From Crotophaga sulcirostris (taxonomy: Eukaryota > Chordata > Aves > Cuculiformes > Crotophagidae), in NCBI GenBank assembly GCA_013397455.1, contig VYZB01000329.1, positions 882,303-946,302 on the forward strand: DNA of 64,000 nt. The letters run 5' to 3'. This document shows, piece after piece, positions 13,241-28,300 of the stretch. The notes below the pieces were generated by a model. That model had not been told where the DNA came from. It made no database searches and worked only from the letters and a program-made list of their open reading frames with translations. Within the stretch, counting starts at the first letter, position 1; every line of letters begins with the position of its first letter. Made by a program: the position numbers and the translations under genes.

Positions 13241-16200
13241 ATACATGTTCCTAGAGTGGAACTGTATTCCTCTTATACCTCCATGTTTCTACGTTTTTCC
13301 AAAAACATTCCTTACTTGTTATTTTAAGTACGTTACACATCTATATGTGTATATATATCCGTCCTTTTTAGAGACCTGGGATTTAAATCCAAGCTTTGGC
13401 AGGTAATTCAGCCCTGTTGCTTAGCAGCAGCTGAGACACATGTAAATGCAATAATGGAAATTCTTGTGGTTACAAACGTGGAAAGCTCTTGCCTTCTAAA
13501 AGCGGATGTTTATAAATTGGCTGGAAGCAGAGTAAGTGGTAATATTAGATTAGAAAAATTATTTCCAAACAAAATACAATCTTGAATACAAAGCCAACCA
13601 GCCTGAGACAACCTAAATAATAGAGAGACTGAGGTTAAAAAAACTCCAAGAGTCAATATTTAATTATGATTGGTTTTATGTATTGATCACTCTAGCATTT
13701 TAACCACCCTATGATTACCAGTAAAACTGACTGCAGTCCATTTCATTTAATGGGTGAAACAATGGATTCATGAAAGTCCACTGCAAAACTTTCACTGCCT
13801 TTGTAGAACTGGGAGTTCGTATTATCTCCATTTTTTCATTAAGATTATTTTTAAAAGCACTGATCCAAGTGTCCACGTGAATCCAAACTCAACTGCTTAG
13901 CACTCCATGTCTGCTTAAAAAATACTTGGCTTAATCTGTATTTGACAGGTCCATATGCTCAAAGAAACACGTGGATTAAACTGAAGCTTCTTAATTCTAT
14001 GGTGCCAACATCAAGAAGAAACCTAAAATGGTCTCCAAATAGAATTAAAAAAGGACTTGAGAATGATCTAGGTTAATGATGAGGGCAGTCCCTTCCTACA
14101 TGGTCTTAAATATCTTCTGCATTGCTGGTGTGTAGCAACCTAGAGGGTTGTGTCCATGCTCATCATTATATACATAAGGCTTAATTCTTTGCACATGTAG
14201 GATGCAAATTATCTCTAGGCATCTAAATTGTCTAAGTCTAGAATACAGTTATGAAACTCGAGAATCCCTTTATAGCAAATGGAGAATGGCATTTCTGTAG
14301 TATCATTAATTTCTTCAAAAAATAAAGATCAGATTAATTCCTTTGAGAACTCTCCTTCAATCTATTAGGTATTAAAGAAATGAAGGTGGTTTTCTATAAG
14401 GCAAACCAAATGAATAATCCTCTGGAAATGTCCCTCTCTTTCATTTAGGCTTTAGTGCAGCTTAAATGAGAAACTTGCCTTCAGATGGCAAAGTTAATCC
14501 TAACCCTTACATCTGTGGTGAAGCTCAATGGCAGGGATAACGGTGACTAAATAAGCAATGACCTAGTGGAGAATGTCCTGGATTTTAACTCACAAGCTCT
14601 CAGTACTATCCTGAAAGGTGCTAATAATCTCCTGAAAACTAACTTACATCCATTTCCATCTCTAAGACAGACTGATTCTTACAGTCTGTAATGGAGCTAT
14701 TTTGACGGCCAGATCTTGTTTGGGACTCCTACCCAGAGATAATTTAAAACATTTTAGCCTACAGTGCCACATTCTGTGAGCTCTAACTCCATTTGTTGTT
14801 TATACTTTGCAGATTTACACATTACACAACTCTGTTCAGCAGTAAGAAATAACGGATTTTCCTATTCTGAACATTTAACAAAAGGGCTTATTTATTCCAG
14901 CTGAACACCATTTATTTGTGATTTTTTTTCTCCCTTCTAAATATTGTGGTTTGACAGCCTGTGTCACTCATTTCTTATTCATTTTCATCAGCTGTGTCTC
15001 TGCCTCCCATGAGAACACTTCAATTTAGTTGCAAGTTCCAGAAATATGATAATCAACAAATATTTCTAGGTCAAATACGTTGTCACAGTGTCAGTGTGTT
15101 CATGAGAAATACTGATGCAATTAAACACTGATTTGCCACTCCAACTATCAGAAAGCCATATACAAAATACAGTTTTGTTTATATAGAACTTTTTAAATTG
15201 TCCCCCTTGAAGAATCTTTAAGCTTTTAGAAAGCTGATCAGTTATACTGAAGAACTGAACCAGGAAAAATACTCAATACTTTCATGGCATTTTGCATTTT
15301 ACTGCTGTACAAACATTAACTAAATAAGCCTCACAATATCTAAGTGAGGACTGGAAGGAAGCATTATTACAATAATATATTATAATTATACTTTCTCATT
15401 TAGAATTTCCTGGCTTGTGACTTTTAAAGTAATTATTATAATTATCATAAAACTAATAAAAAGTCAGAAACAACCTTTTTTTCAATATGAATGTGCTCTA
15501 AGGTAAGCAAACAAAGAGTTACAAATGCCTAAAAGCACCATTTTTCTTCATGTATCTCAGCTTCCATTTTCCCTTTGTCCATCTGAGTCCACAAGATGTG
15601 CTCTTGCTTCCACCAAAGGGAAAGAAAAACTTGCCAAGGACCACAGTGGGGCCTTGATTTTAACAACAATAAAAAAAGCACAGTCAAGTTTATCTCTGTT
15701 ACTTTTACTATGTGTAAGAAAATGTTACAAGACCTTGATATAAAATATTCTTATATGTCGCAAACAACATTATAAAGCCTCTGTGATATCTTGCATTTCG
15801 GATTAATTTTTAATTTCTTATGTAAAATTGTTTTTCTCTCAAATACCAAAGCCTGGATTCCTCTTGCCAATTCTAGCCTTCTAACAACTCACTGGCACCC
15901 TTTAGATATAAGTAGATAAGTTCCTTTAGAGCATAGTTTCTGCCATCTCTCTCATATATTTATCTTGCAACAAGATGATTTGCCCACTGGAGATGCCCTT
16001 GCTCTCCAGTAATAACATAGTCCCATACGATTCTTCTATAATACTGGAATTTTCAAGGCCTATGGGGACAAAAAAAACATTTTAATAACTATACAAAAGT
16101 GTCATACAACGTGTGAGCTTCTAACTGGCTTAATTATAATAGCCAGTCACTGCACAATCTTAGGAGCTGGATCACTATAAGGCCATAATCAACTGATAAA

Positions 16201-19200
16201 CTGGAAAAGGATCTCAGGTAGTTTCTTTTAGCTGGAAGCACAACAGTTCTGATAATTTCTTTCTTCTTTTTTTTTTAAATTATGTAGTATAGACCTAACA
16301 GTACTAGCATATGCACAATGAGTTGAGCAAAAAAGAAGAGCGGTACCCAAAATATACACAATACTGTTTTGTTGACAGCTGCTGGAAAAAGAAACAAAGA
16401 AGTTAAAAGATCTGATAATATCAAGCAGGTCAAGCCAAGATTACTAGAAAATGAATAGGAAGATTAATGTCCCTAACTTGCAATCCAGAAACCATCCAGA
16501 GCACTACTCAGTCTTCTAGGTTGCCACATTCTACCTTCATACCCCAACCATGGCCAGATACGATGGTCAGTTCATCTGCCTACTAGAAAATGAACTCATC
16601 CCCAAATGTCATCAACAGTGGTTTTCCATAACATAAATCCTTTCCTGCAGCAAGTTGCCAATACAGCCCTGGTGCTACTTGTAGATAGTATTTTGACTGT
16701 ACTTGCCTCTTGACACTAGAAAAACCATCTGGCTAAACAGATATGGGAATCTGATTTGTTTGGCCAATGAACTGAAAAAAACCCACAACGGTTTGAATGG
16801 GAGTTCCCAGGAGTGACCAGTCCAGCATCTTCTCTTGTGCATTTCAAGATACTGTATCTGTCATTTCAGGATGAGCTTTGCAACAGATTGTTTGCTTGTG
16901 GAAGTTACCAAGAGAGAAGGAATACAATAGACAAAAAGAGATGAACATATTGTCATCATAAAAAAATTAGTTGTAAGGCCATCTGTCATTCTTTTGCAGA
17001 GTGTACCATATCTTACAAAACAAAAAACTGGTAAATGCAAGCCAAGTCTTGGTCCCACAAAAGGTGTCAAATCTCCCATGGATTTGAACAGGACCACTGG
17101 TTATTAAATTTGTTCATTTATAACTTTAAATAACTGCACTACAGTTCTTCTCAGAACAATGTATTTTATTACAGATGTATAACCTTAAACGTGGAATGAA
17201 ATGGATTGTCTAGAAAATATCTTCCTGCTAACATTCTCTTCATCATCTGTCTTAACGTTTAAAACCCTACAGGTTTATAAAAATATATGCAATTTTAAAT
17301 CTCCCGACGTCTACCACAAGTTTACATTTTCTTCAGCCTCAATATCTTTCTTTTTAATTTACTTTCATTTCTTAAACCTGAACTGTTTGACACCACCACT
17401 GTTCATATAACTGGCATTACTACCAAAAAAAACCTAAAAATAAAAAAGATAGAAAAAACCCCAACAAATGTGATAGTAAATTAGACAAGGATACATTCAA
17501 AGATTGATATGAAAGCATTTCTAAAATCTTGCTGAAGGCATTTTGTTTTCGTTCAAGTAAAATATTCTGGATAGTTCCATTCCTTAAAGTGTTTCTCAAC
17601 TCCATTAACAATGAATAAAGAACACTCAGCTATGCTCACACACTTTGCTTTGCTACGCAAAATCTTGCCAGAGCTTGTAGACTTATATTATAGAAAAGTT
17701 CTCAGCTATACAGACTCCTCCTTTGCAAAACTAATTGGACTGGCATTCCGATGTTGGACTGCCCTTTTCTTAACGTAAAGAGAGACAAATTAAAATAAAA
17801 TGACCAAGCCCACATCAGAGGCTGAACCAGCACAACCAGCAGCAAGTTTCTTATTATGCTGAAATTACACCACCCCTTGCCCAAAAAGGTAGAGCTCCAG
17901 AAATCTGAAAGCTGGAGAAGAAAAAGACAAAGGACTCTGCATCTCTGACAGCTAGGATTGCATAGAACCTAGCAGATGCTAAGGTTGCATCTTCTGGCTC
18001 ACTATTGGAAGGAGGGCATTTGCTCCTTGTGAAAGAAAACTTTTGCTTTCTTATTATATTGCATCCTGCAAACTTACCGAGTGATTGAGATCCTAATAGA
18101 GTAAATGAGTTTTAACAGTTAAAATCTTCATTTTTAGTCCATCATGGATTATACTAAAGAACTATTCTTACTTTGGCCAAACTCTTATCCTCCACGATAA
18201 TGCTTCCACTTCACTACACATGGGACTTGCGCACTGTTACAGCTCCCTTTTGTTATATAGTAAAATGATCTACAAAGTAACTAGGGACTGCTTTTCTTGC
18301 AAAGCGTTTTTTTGCTTCCCCTTGTTGTTCTTTTGGCTCCAAGACATGCATTCTTGTCTGCACAGTAACACGACTTCAGCTGTCCCTTGACCCAGCTATT
18401 ACACCAACGTGCTGGCAATAAAACCTGGGAGAGCCTTCTTCGACCAGTGAGCTACGTGAATTCACCCACATCACATATGTGAAAGACTTACACGGAATTT
18501 TTACACTATTCCAGAATTTTACTCAACATAAAAGGAAAGAAGAAAAGGTTAAAAGTGTTCCTTCCCAATGGTATACTTTGCAGTGACATGGGCCATCCCA
18601 CAGAAAGCAGTGATCCTCTTTGGAGTACGTAGTTGCTTTCATAGCATTGTACGTAGAACAACATTTCTACGAATCTAGAAACTTAAATACAGCCCAAAGT
18701 ATTCTGGTAATATGTAAAATGCATGTGCATGAGCCCAGAACAGATGAGAGCAAAGAAAACGATTGAGATGAACAATCACATGAACATAAAGAACACTGGG
18801 TACGTGTATAGAAAATGGAAACAAATAACTGAACGCTGCCTGAAGGCAAGTACTATTGGCGATAATGTAGGGATAATGTTTTCATAAGGATTAACTGTTC
18901 TGAAGCACTATTCCCGTGAGTAAAGCACAACATACTTTTTATTCAGATAGGTTGATTTGGCAGCCTTTTCCTTGCTAGCAAAAACTATTCATTGTGCCTG
19001 TGGAGGAAAAATTCCACCCTCGGATAGCCAGAATGCAGTTCTTTTATCTCACACTGAAAATCACCCGCTGGATAGAGCTCAAGACCTAATTTCCCACTGA
19101 CAGTCCACTTCTATAGGATGCCTTTTAGAAGTCTGTGTGCCAAATTAATAGTTTTCAGAAGTCTTTTATGAATTTGGCTACATGTTAAAATAATTTTTAT

Positions 19201-20737
19201 ACTGAATGTCTTAAATTCAGCCTTTGGAAACAAATTTGATTTCTTTGGAAAAATGTCATTATTCTTACACAGAGGTACAAAGGGGTATATCACTTTAAAA
19301 GAAATTGCTGAATACAAAGATCAGCATTTACTTTTTGTTAGGACTATTTTTTTACTCCTTTTTACTACCCTGGAAATGCTAGTGATTTTCTATATAAGTA
19401 ACTTAATTTTCTGAGAGTGAAAACAGGGTTTCCTTACACCTTTTTTTTAGAGCATGTACTTTTTCATGATTTTTCCTGTTTCAAAGACACCCCAGGGTAA
19501 GAGACACAGGAGTAGAAACTGTCCTTATTCTCTCTGCTCTTGTCCATACATTAGAATAACCCCAGAATGTAGGTGTCTGTGAAAATAACACCAGGCCCAT
19601 TAAACAGCATTTTCCTGCTATGCAGAAAAACTCCAGGGGAAAGGAATCTTAAAATAAATGAGCAGATAGACTAATAAAACGTAGGGGCTAATTTGCAGCA
19701 TGGAGTTTCGAATTCCAACACAAGGTCACTAATTTTTGGGGCTTCCTTTGTAATATACTGCATTTAGCTTTAGCAAGAACTAATTAATAGATAAATAATT
19801 GCTTCTTCAAGCCCAGATGAATATAGCATCCTTACAATTAAATATTACTATTATAAACTACCATTTTCAGAATCCTATTTTATATAACATAATTTCTTTC
19901 AAACAAACAAAAAAGACTCATAAGAGACATTAGATATACTTTAAAGAGCTGTTCCAGATATTAACCAAAGTTTTCTTCCTGTTTTTTTAAGAACCACCAT
20001 ATACTGGAATTCAGGACAAATACCTTTCTCAGGCCAAGTGTGATTACTGTTCTTTAACAATAACCCAAAAAACCAAACAAATGCCATGTATGGAAAATAT
20101 ATTTTAAAAAGTCAAATATTGGAAACTCTGAATTCCTAAATTAATAAATGTAGTGTTAAGTCATCTCTTGATCTGCACAAATGAGCAACAGAGGACATAA
20201 GATGAAAATTGTGTGTGCAGAATCATTACTGTGAAGCTGATGTTCAGCTGTACCTTTGTGGCTTTAGGCACACGTTAAATGGTGTGATTGTATTCCTCCA
20301 AGAAAACTGGGATTTGGTCACCACTAAGGAACTGTGAACTCAGAGCAGTGGATTGCCACCTAAGTGACTTCCCCTAATTATGAAACCAGGAAAAGAGTAA
20401 TATCTATATATAATGTTTGTACCCAGTTTACCAACCCACAAGACTCAATGGGCCAAAGATGCTTTGCACTAAACTGTAGAAATCGAACCCTGAGAACAGA
20501 AGATATTTTACTCCTGAAGGAAGTCAGAAGTGTTAACTGAGTACAGGGGACAGCACCCGATGAGCCAAAGCACTACCAGTGTCTGTGAGAGGGAAACTGG
20601 GAAGCAGTGATTTAGTGGGAGGAACAACTGCATTCTTTCCTGCCGGAGCTAAGGCACGTGTGTGTGGGCAGGGAGACTCTGAAGGGAACTAAGGACATCT
20701 GCATTTCCCTGGGACCACATCCAAAGAGCATCACCTT

Positions 20738-20762
20738 CCAGCTGCTTGTGTTGAGCAGCTGG
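20738..20762. repeat. Short inverted repeat carrying two CAGCTG E-boxes
   Basis: Arms CCAGCTGCT and AGCAGCTGG (9 bp, perfect) are separated by 7 bases (TGTGTTG). Each arm contains the E-box CAGCTG. A regulatory role is possible but unproven. Confidence 0.7.
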
Positions 20763-23048
20763 CTGAAAAGCCGTTGGCTGCAGTTTATTCTGGTGAAAAC
20801 AGATCCACGCTAGGAGGGAGGATGTCTCCTGAAGTCATCTGCAGGCTTTACCTGTGGTGTCCTCTGAGGTTTTCACAGCACAATTTTTTGTTTCAATTGG
20901 TCCATTCTTAGACAACTCCATTACATAGTTTAATTATGTAATTATCTGCATTGACACACATTATAAAATTAGGTACTGTAATTGCTACATTAATAAACTC
21001 GAACACAATTAAAAGTGTTTCCAGTACCAGAACAGCATTTAGAAGAGGGACGCAGATCTAGTCAACATGGATACAAGAAGAAGCCTGCAAACATAAAAGC
21101 AAATTCAAGGACTGATCCTTTTCATCCACTCTTGTGTATTTGGTACCAGCATAAGGGACAGGAATCACACAGCCAAAACTCATGGATCTTAAAATAGGGC
21201 TTTAACCATCTCCTAGTCTGATCAGTTTGAGGAGCAAACTAGTGAATATCTGTCAAAGAAAGCTGTGAAGAGTCATGAGTATGCATACAGATGTTTAATT
21301 TCCTAATAAGGGATAATAGCAATTCTAGGATGTATCCTTCCAAGTTAAAGGGGACAGAGGCATCTAGAAATAATTTCGTAATGGAATACATTTCTCTTGA
21401 AAGCTCCTGACAAGATCCATATAAAACCTTATTTCAATTAATAACCTAAGAATTTTTAATTTCTTTTGGTTTTTAATAGCTTTGTTAACATGGAAATAAT
21501 CCTCAATTGATTCTGATATTTACTTTGAAGTGAACTGTAGTATTGATTTACACTTCTGCTATACAGCTGTTTCTCTGGACTACAGGGAGATTTTATTTAA
21601 AGCTGCATATTCCGTTCTGGACTATCCATGCAACCAACGAGCCAAACTTCACAACTCCTTATGCAGGTGGATTTCACACCAACCTCTTCTGAGAATGCTT
21701 CATATGTATTTTAGCAAAGTGGCAAAATCTCCTCTAGTCCGAATTTCCTTGTGTTGATTACCCTATCTTCCAAACCATATGTTTTCCTCATTTTGTTTTG
21801 TTTGTGATTGAATATAAAATTAAGATAGCTAGCTACTTCTCATTCCAAGTAGCAGTAAGTCATCTCAATTCAGCAATCAATAGGTTTGTTGGTGCAAATA
21901 GTCTGTTCCTATGAGCCTTAATTAAATATGAAAAGATGGAAATTTACTCTCATTGCAGAAAAAGAAAGTTGATATCCCAAGGTACTGGAAACGTTCAGAC
22001 TATGATTAGTAAAAACCTGACCAGAATCTCAAATAATGTCTACATGATAATAAAAACTGCATTTAAGCTGGTAACTAAGCAAGCACCCAAATGTCTCTCC
22101 ATACCACAGAACCTTGAAAAAAACACCTGATGTTTCATTATCTGCATCGCTATAGCTACCCACAGCAGTGTGCGCTGCAGTGGAAATAGTGATTTGCCAT
22201 CTCCAAGTACCACCAGCAGACAGAGCAGGCTGGGATGCAGTGCATGATGGCTGGGAGAGCCATGGTCCAGACTTATCGGACCCCTTTAATTGTCCAAGTA
22301 TTTATACCCAGCTACAGTGACTCACGCCCATCCATCTGGGAAGCTCTGGAAGTACATATCACTAAGGTAATTTAATTTTCTGAAGGACTGATGAATTCCC
22401 CAGGAGGAGAGGAGGAGCTGAAGATGAGGCATGGAGTCAGAGACATCGCATCAGGGACTCGGTTCAGAGTACTAAGTTCCCATCCATACCTCATGAAACA
22501 AGAATGATGTTTTCAGCCCCAGGCCTAATGTATAAGTGAGATATTGAAAGCAGACTTTGATTCTAGAGGAAAAACACTTCAATGTTTTAAAACAAAATAC
22601 TTTATATCATATTAGTTTACTCCAGTGTTGAAATGAAGTGCCTTGGTTCCAAAGGCTCCTTTAGGAACCGTGCAATACCAAACAGCTTATATATTTTTTT
22701 TTAATATTGTAAACAAAGAAATATTTATAGTTCAAGAAATGTGACAATCTGAAGTCTCTGAAAGACCTTAGATCACTTTGTCTCAGGTAACAAAAACACG
22801 TGCTTGCCAGTTTCTGAACAAGTTTTAGCATGATCCAGTTTTCCAAATAAAAGTTACTAAATACCTAAAATACAGGTTTCCACTAAGACATCGTCACAGT
22901 TTCACTGTAGAGTGCAGGTCACAGTGTAAAGCAGATATTTGATTATTTGATCAAAGTCTGGCCAGAACTATCACCTATAATGTGCATCCATGATCCCAGG
23001 AAGTCACTCCCAAACCATCCCCAGGACAAGAAATGCTTCACTCCAAAG

Positions 23049-23072
23049 AAATAAAATAAGAAATAAAATAAG
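23049..23072. repeat. 12-bp perfect tandem duplication
   Basis: AAATAAAATAAG occurs twice in direct succession. It is a simple AT-rich repeat. Confidence 0.9.
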
Positions 23073-25369
23073 GACCATTTATATTTTTTACTCCCAAAAA
23101 TAATTTCAGCCTTGACCTTGCCAAAGACATCAAGCAAGTGGTTTAACCTGTCCATACATAATATAGAGACTTTATATGCTCCATTCATGGTTATTTTATT
23201 CAGATTGCAAGAGAAGGGACTATCTCTGAAAACAAAGTACTGTTAGTATCACCACTTCCTCTCTCCACTGCACATCCTCAAGGGTTTTCCCTGGTTTTGT
23301 GAAAGCCCTTCCTTGTGATGAGAAGCAAAGCACTGAGGTGGTATGAAGGGAGACAGGAAGTTTCAGAAGGAAAAAGTCAAAACACTTGATGTTTGCAATG
23401 TGTTGGGTAAAGGCTGTGAACCACGGATCAGTCTTGATGACTGCTCTGAGGACTACTTAACAATGGGAAAACAAGCATTGTTACAGCAAACAGTAGACCT
23501 GAACACCATAACACCTATGGGACTTGGTGCTATTTTTGTTTTGAGGTCTTTGATAATGTGTGTTAACAACGGCTCTCTCCATCCAAATTGCACAACTCCT
23601 TCTGTATTACCCTTCGGGGAAATCAGTGTTTTTATACAGAAGTAATTACAGTATCCCAAATTCTTCATTTTGATTTCTCTGAAGAATCCAACACAGAGCA
23701 AAGGTGAGCTGTAAAGCAACAAAGTCTCTTATAAAAATACATGACAGTTTTGGGAACTAGTGAGCTTTCCTTCAAAATAAAAGATGCAGTAAAAGTAATT
23801 TGCATTCCATTGCTGGAAAATTTACCCAGCCTGGATTCTTTTATTGGGCTGTGTTGGAAATTAGGACGTGCATGTACATGGTGAGGTTTTTAAGCATTCC
23901 AGGCTGGATCATCTTCCCCTGGCTGGATATACTCTCTTCAATGCTTTGAACTTGATGTATAGTTTAGAGTGCCTCCAGGAACCACATATAACCATAGAAT
24001 TAAAGAACTATTCAGTACTCAGTAATAATCAGAGGTTTGACCAAAACTTCACATTCCCACACATCTGCTGACTCTGTAAGCCCTCCAGATGCCTTTGGAC
24101 AGTAGGATTGCTTTATGGATTCATGTGACCATCATTCCTGCTGCTCACAGAGAGGGCTGTCAGCATATGTTACTGAATCGTTCAAGCATCAGGAAGATTC
24201 ATCCCACTGGCCTGGATACTCCACAAGCTGCTATTTGAAGCAATTAAGATTTAGCTATTTAGATTTCATCTCTTAGAATTGTCTGACTTCCTCATTTTCT
24301 AGATTTAGAGTCTCCAGAGATCGTCTGGAGGATATGGGCCATTATGTGTTCTGCAACAGAAGCAAAGAAAACCGTATTTTAGCCTTTAAAATTAGCTGCT
24401 AGCCATAATACTGCAAAAAGAAATGGGCTTTTCCTTCTTTGCCTCTGAATCTGTTTTTGTACTAACTTCAGGACCTTTACTCTCACCACTGATCCATACA
24501 GATTTAGTTTTTAAACAAGTGTTGCCTTTAAATGACAGCTAAAAACACGTACATTCTTCACAGGTGATGAGAGGAGGTCTTCGGACTAGATCCAGCTTCC
24601 AGCCTGCAGAACTGGACATTAAAGGAGCTTGCACCAGACTTCACAAGACCCAGATGTCATGAATGTAAACAATTTCAAGAGCCCAGTGCAATCCCAAATG
24701 CTTAAATAAGTATCAGGAATGAAAACCCCCATTAGCTTCAGTGGGATTAGGATTTCAATCTAAACTGACTCTCTTCTACATTGTTAAAGGCTCTTAGTAT
24801 TCAATGTTGTGATTTACAGCCACATTTTCAGAACTGTTCACTACCCAGTGTGGTGGTCCTTTTCTGAAAATGACTGTTTTCATTTAACTTAGCAGTTTAA
24901 ATGACAATCCATGTTTATTTATTGGATTTTATTTTTCAATATGGCTGCTGATCTTTAAAGCTCTGTTTACTAAAAACAGATTTTAAAAGATGTTCTGTAT
25001 AATAATATTAAGTCCAGCCATTATTTTTCCTGGGATCAGTGCAGGGACAGAAATGCAGCAGAAGCACACGTTAGCAGTATCCTCCCCTTCTCTGAATCAT
25101 TCAAAGTCAGCTTCAAAGTTAACATTGCCTTCGATGTTTGTTTGATTTTGGGTTTATATGTAAGACATATTCTGGTCCTTTGTTTTAAAATTCATGCAGC
25201 ACAATCTCAGCTTCTGTTTGAAACATATAATAAACCTCTTATGTGGTTTTCTAGTAGACCTGCATTTTGGCACAGCAGCTGCCTGTTCATGTTTATAAGG
25301 AAAAGGAGGAGGAGGAATAATGGCAAAAGCAGTTTTGCATGGAAAATATCCAGGTACTAAGACCATGCC

Positions 25370-25380
25370 TTTTTTTTTTT
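25370..25380. repeat. T(11) homopolymer
   Basis: Eleven consecutive T on the plus strand, equal to A(11) in the sense direction of VSNL1. No LINE 3' end adjoins it. Confidence 0.9.
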
Positions 25381-28300
25381 ATAACCCAAGTATGAAAAGC
25401 AATTGCAGTATCTTTTGGTTTTAAAGTTACCAGAACCCAATTTTAATACAGCTTTATAGTACTAAAAATATTCTTCATATTGAAAAGCAGTCCCTTGTGA
25501 TAATGTTGGACCACAAATACATTTGCTTTTCAGCATATTGGCTTTTGGATTCTGCTATGCTAATTTTCCTTTCACAGGAACTTTCAGTGCAGTTCTGGTG
25601 AGAGTTTTTTTACTGTTGAAGAGCACTTTGTTTCCAATGATTTTGTTGTACTTGTCTCAAAAGGGCAGATTTGTATTAAGTGCTTAAGGAATGCATTAAG
25701 AATCTTTACCTCGTAGATTGTTCCACAAACCTCCCCAAAGCAAAACTTCCATGGATGTCAATAATGTTACTGTTATTTCTTTTTAGTCTCCATTTGCCTA
25801 TCTACATATATGCTGCTTCTTACCACCTGGTAATGTCCCTGGATCAGAGCTATTAATTGCTTTACTTGTTTACATCCAATGTTATTTCTAATTGTCTCTA
25901 ATGTAACATTAATAGTTTTATTATTCCATATAGCTTTAAAAATTCAATAACACAGCAGTACTATTAACCTATTTAAGGATTTTTTAGAATCATGTTTATG
26001 AATACATATGATGTTTTCTGTGTTGTAGTTAAATTTAGGTGGTACATCCAACAAACATACTGTCATATTGTCCAGTAAGACTGCTAGCACCCCAGATGTG
26101 ATCTTCTGGAATGCAGCAAGAGCATGTACTAAAATCATTGTGTAAGCAGATACATCAGTATTTTTTAAAATCAGCATGATTTCAAAACATCCTGTAGTTC
26201 TTTAACAATACAGGACTGGTAGAATATACCTAAATATATTAATCATAGTAGGTATAACTAATATTGGTATAATATACAAAAAAAGTACTCCTATTATAGG
26301 GAGAACTTCAGTAGTCAAACTCCACACAAAAAAACCAGCACAGCTGTTCCATTTAAAAGAGATGTTAAAATCAGTTTCTGCTAGTGCAACTGCATCTATG
26401 TTAGGGGCATCTGTAAACACAGCTGGGCTCTTATGGAATCCCACCTCTTCACAGCCACGGAAAGCCTGAAACACAGCTCTAACCTAACATTTTGAGGAGC
26501 TCTGTGCCATCTTTAGAAAGATGTTAGTCTGTCTTGAAAATCTGGATAGAGAAAAAGTGGCTGCAAATATACCCACTTAAATTTCAACAGATTTTTGAGA
26601 TTCTTTTATTCTACACATATTAAAATGAAGGACTAGAAATCAATTCCCTTCAAGGCAGGAAATGTGAGATAGAAACCAAAAAATATCACAAACCATTTGA
26701 CTGTAATTAACCAAATAGCATGACTATATTTTTTTCATTTAAATATTATCTATAAAACCCCCAAAACATAGCTAAATAATAGATAAGCAATAAATTCACA
26801 AAGTAAATGACATTATTTAATGCTGGTATTCTATCATGATTGCTCCTAATCCTACCCTTCCATTTAAAAGACCATTGGTGCTTGTTTCTGTTATTGATCT
26901 AGAGGATATGCTTCACATGTTCAGTGACCCAGTTCCAAGAAGTATCACAATATAGAAGCCTATTTTCCACTTAATAAACATGCAAAATTCCTGTGAACAT
27001 TAGCACCGATTATGCACACTTACACACTCTAGGGCATATAATCTAAACCCAGTGAATTCAAAAGATCTGAAGGAAAATGTATTTGGCCCTCTAGACTGCA
27101 AGAAACCCTACAGAATGACAGGAACCATCCAGAATATTTTATTGGTATATTTTATTTTAATGACACTTTTGTATATTAATTCCTTCAGCTGCCAACAATG
27201 CAAATTATATTTTAGGTCAGATAAAAGAATTCAGGATGTTTTTGGATAGAAGAAAGGAAAATGAAGAACTAAAGCAAGGATTAAGATTGATGGTTAGGAT
27301 ATTCTCTTTGAAGATGGAAACTGCAGGTTCCAGCCTGTCCGATGCTACTTATCACTGCTTCCTGCAGAAGAAGAGGTTAATTGGGATATTGCCAGCAGCC
27401 CAGAAAGGCTGGCAATCATCACAGACAGAGCAATGAGAGGGTGAGCAGTGCAGATTCAAACACTTTACAGGGACATGATAATTGATTCAGAGTTTCCTAC
27501 AGCTTGATGAGTACTTAAACCGCTGCGGTAAAGAGAAGACATTCACATTATCTTTGTTACTTAAGAGAGAAAGAAAAAGGACTCCTAGATAGTTCTCTGC
27601 AGGAGAGGCTTGAAAGATGTAACTCCCATATGAAAATGGATGCATATACCCTGGAGAAATATAGAATTTAATATAAATTGCTGTCCTGAGCATTACCGTG
27701 TGGTTTTGCATTGGCACATTTGTTTACAACATGCCAGCTTGAGTTTCGGCTTCCTCAGAATGGTATCCACAAATTTCCCCCTCTCCCATGCTCTGTGCAG
27801 ACTGTTGGGACAGCTAACTCGGTATTTCAGCATTTACAAACAATTCTTCAATAAACTATTTCGAAAACTGCTGAGGCATTCACCTCATTCAGCACCATGG
27901 AGGGAAACATGAGCCTTAATAGCTTGCCACAGGTTCAGGATCCCAAGAAGAATCTATCCACTCAAAAATGTACCAATATTATCAATAAAGCTGCTAGACT
28001 GCCGACAATGCTAAACACGTGACAGTATAAAGTATATTTCTGACTATTAGCTGCTTATTTAAAAGAGATGTTTTTTACTAAACATTCTTATAGACACTTC
28101 TGCTAAAAGTGCTGCAAATAATTTTTCTGCAGAGTTCACTTGCTTAACTGCTCTCTATTTTAAGCACTGCATGATTTGTATTCATAACAGAAACTTCAAT
28201 AGCAAAGGCTTCCAAACCAAGCTAGAGTAATTCCCCCTTTAGTCAATACAGTCTTCATCTACATCAATAAACAGAACGGTACAACTGATGCAAATACGTA

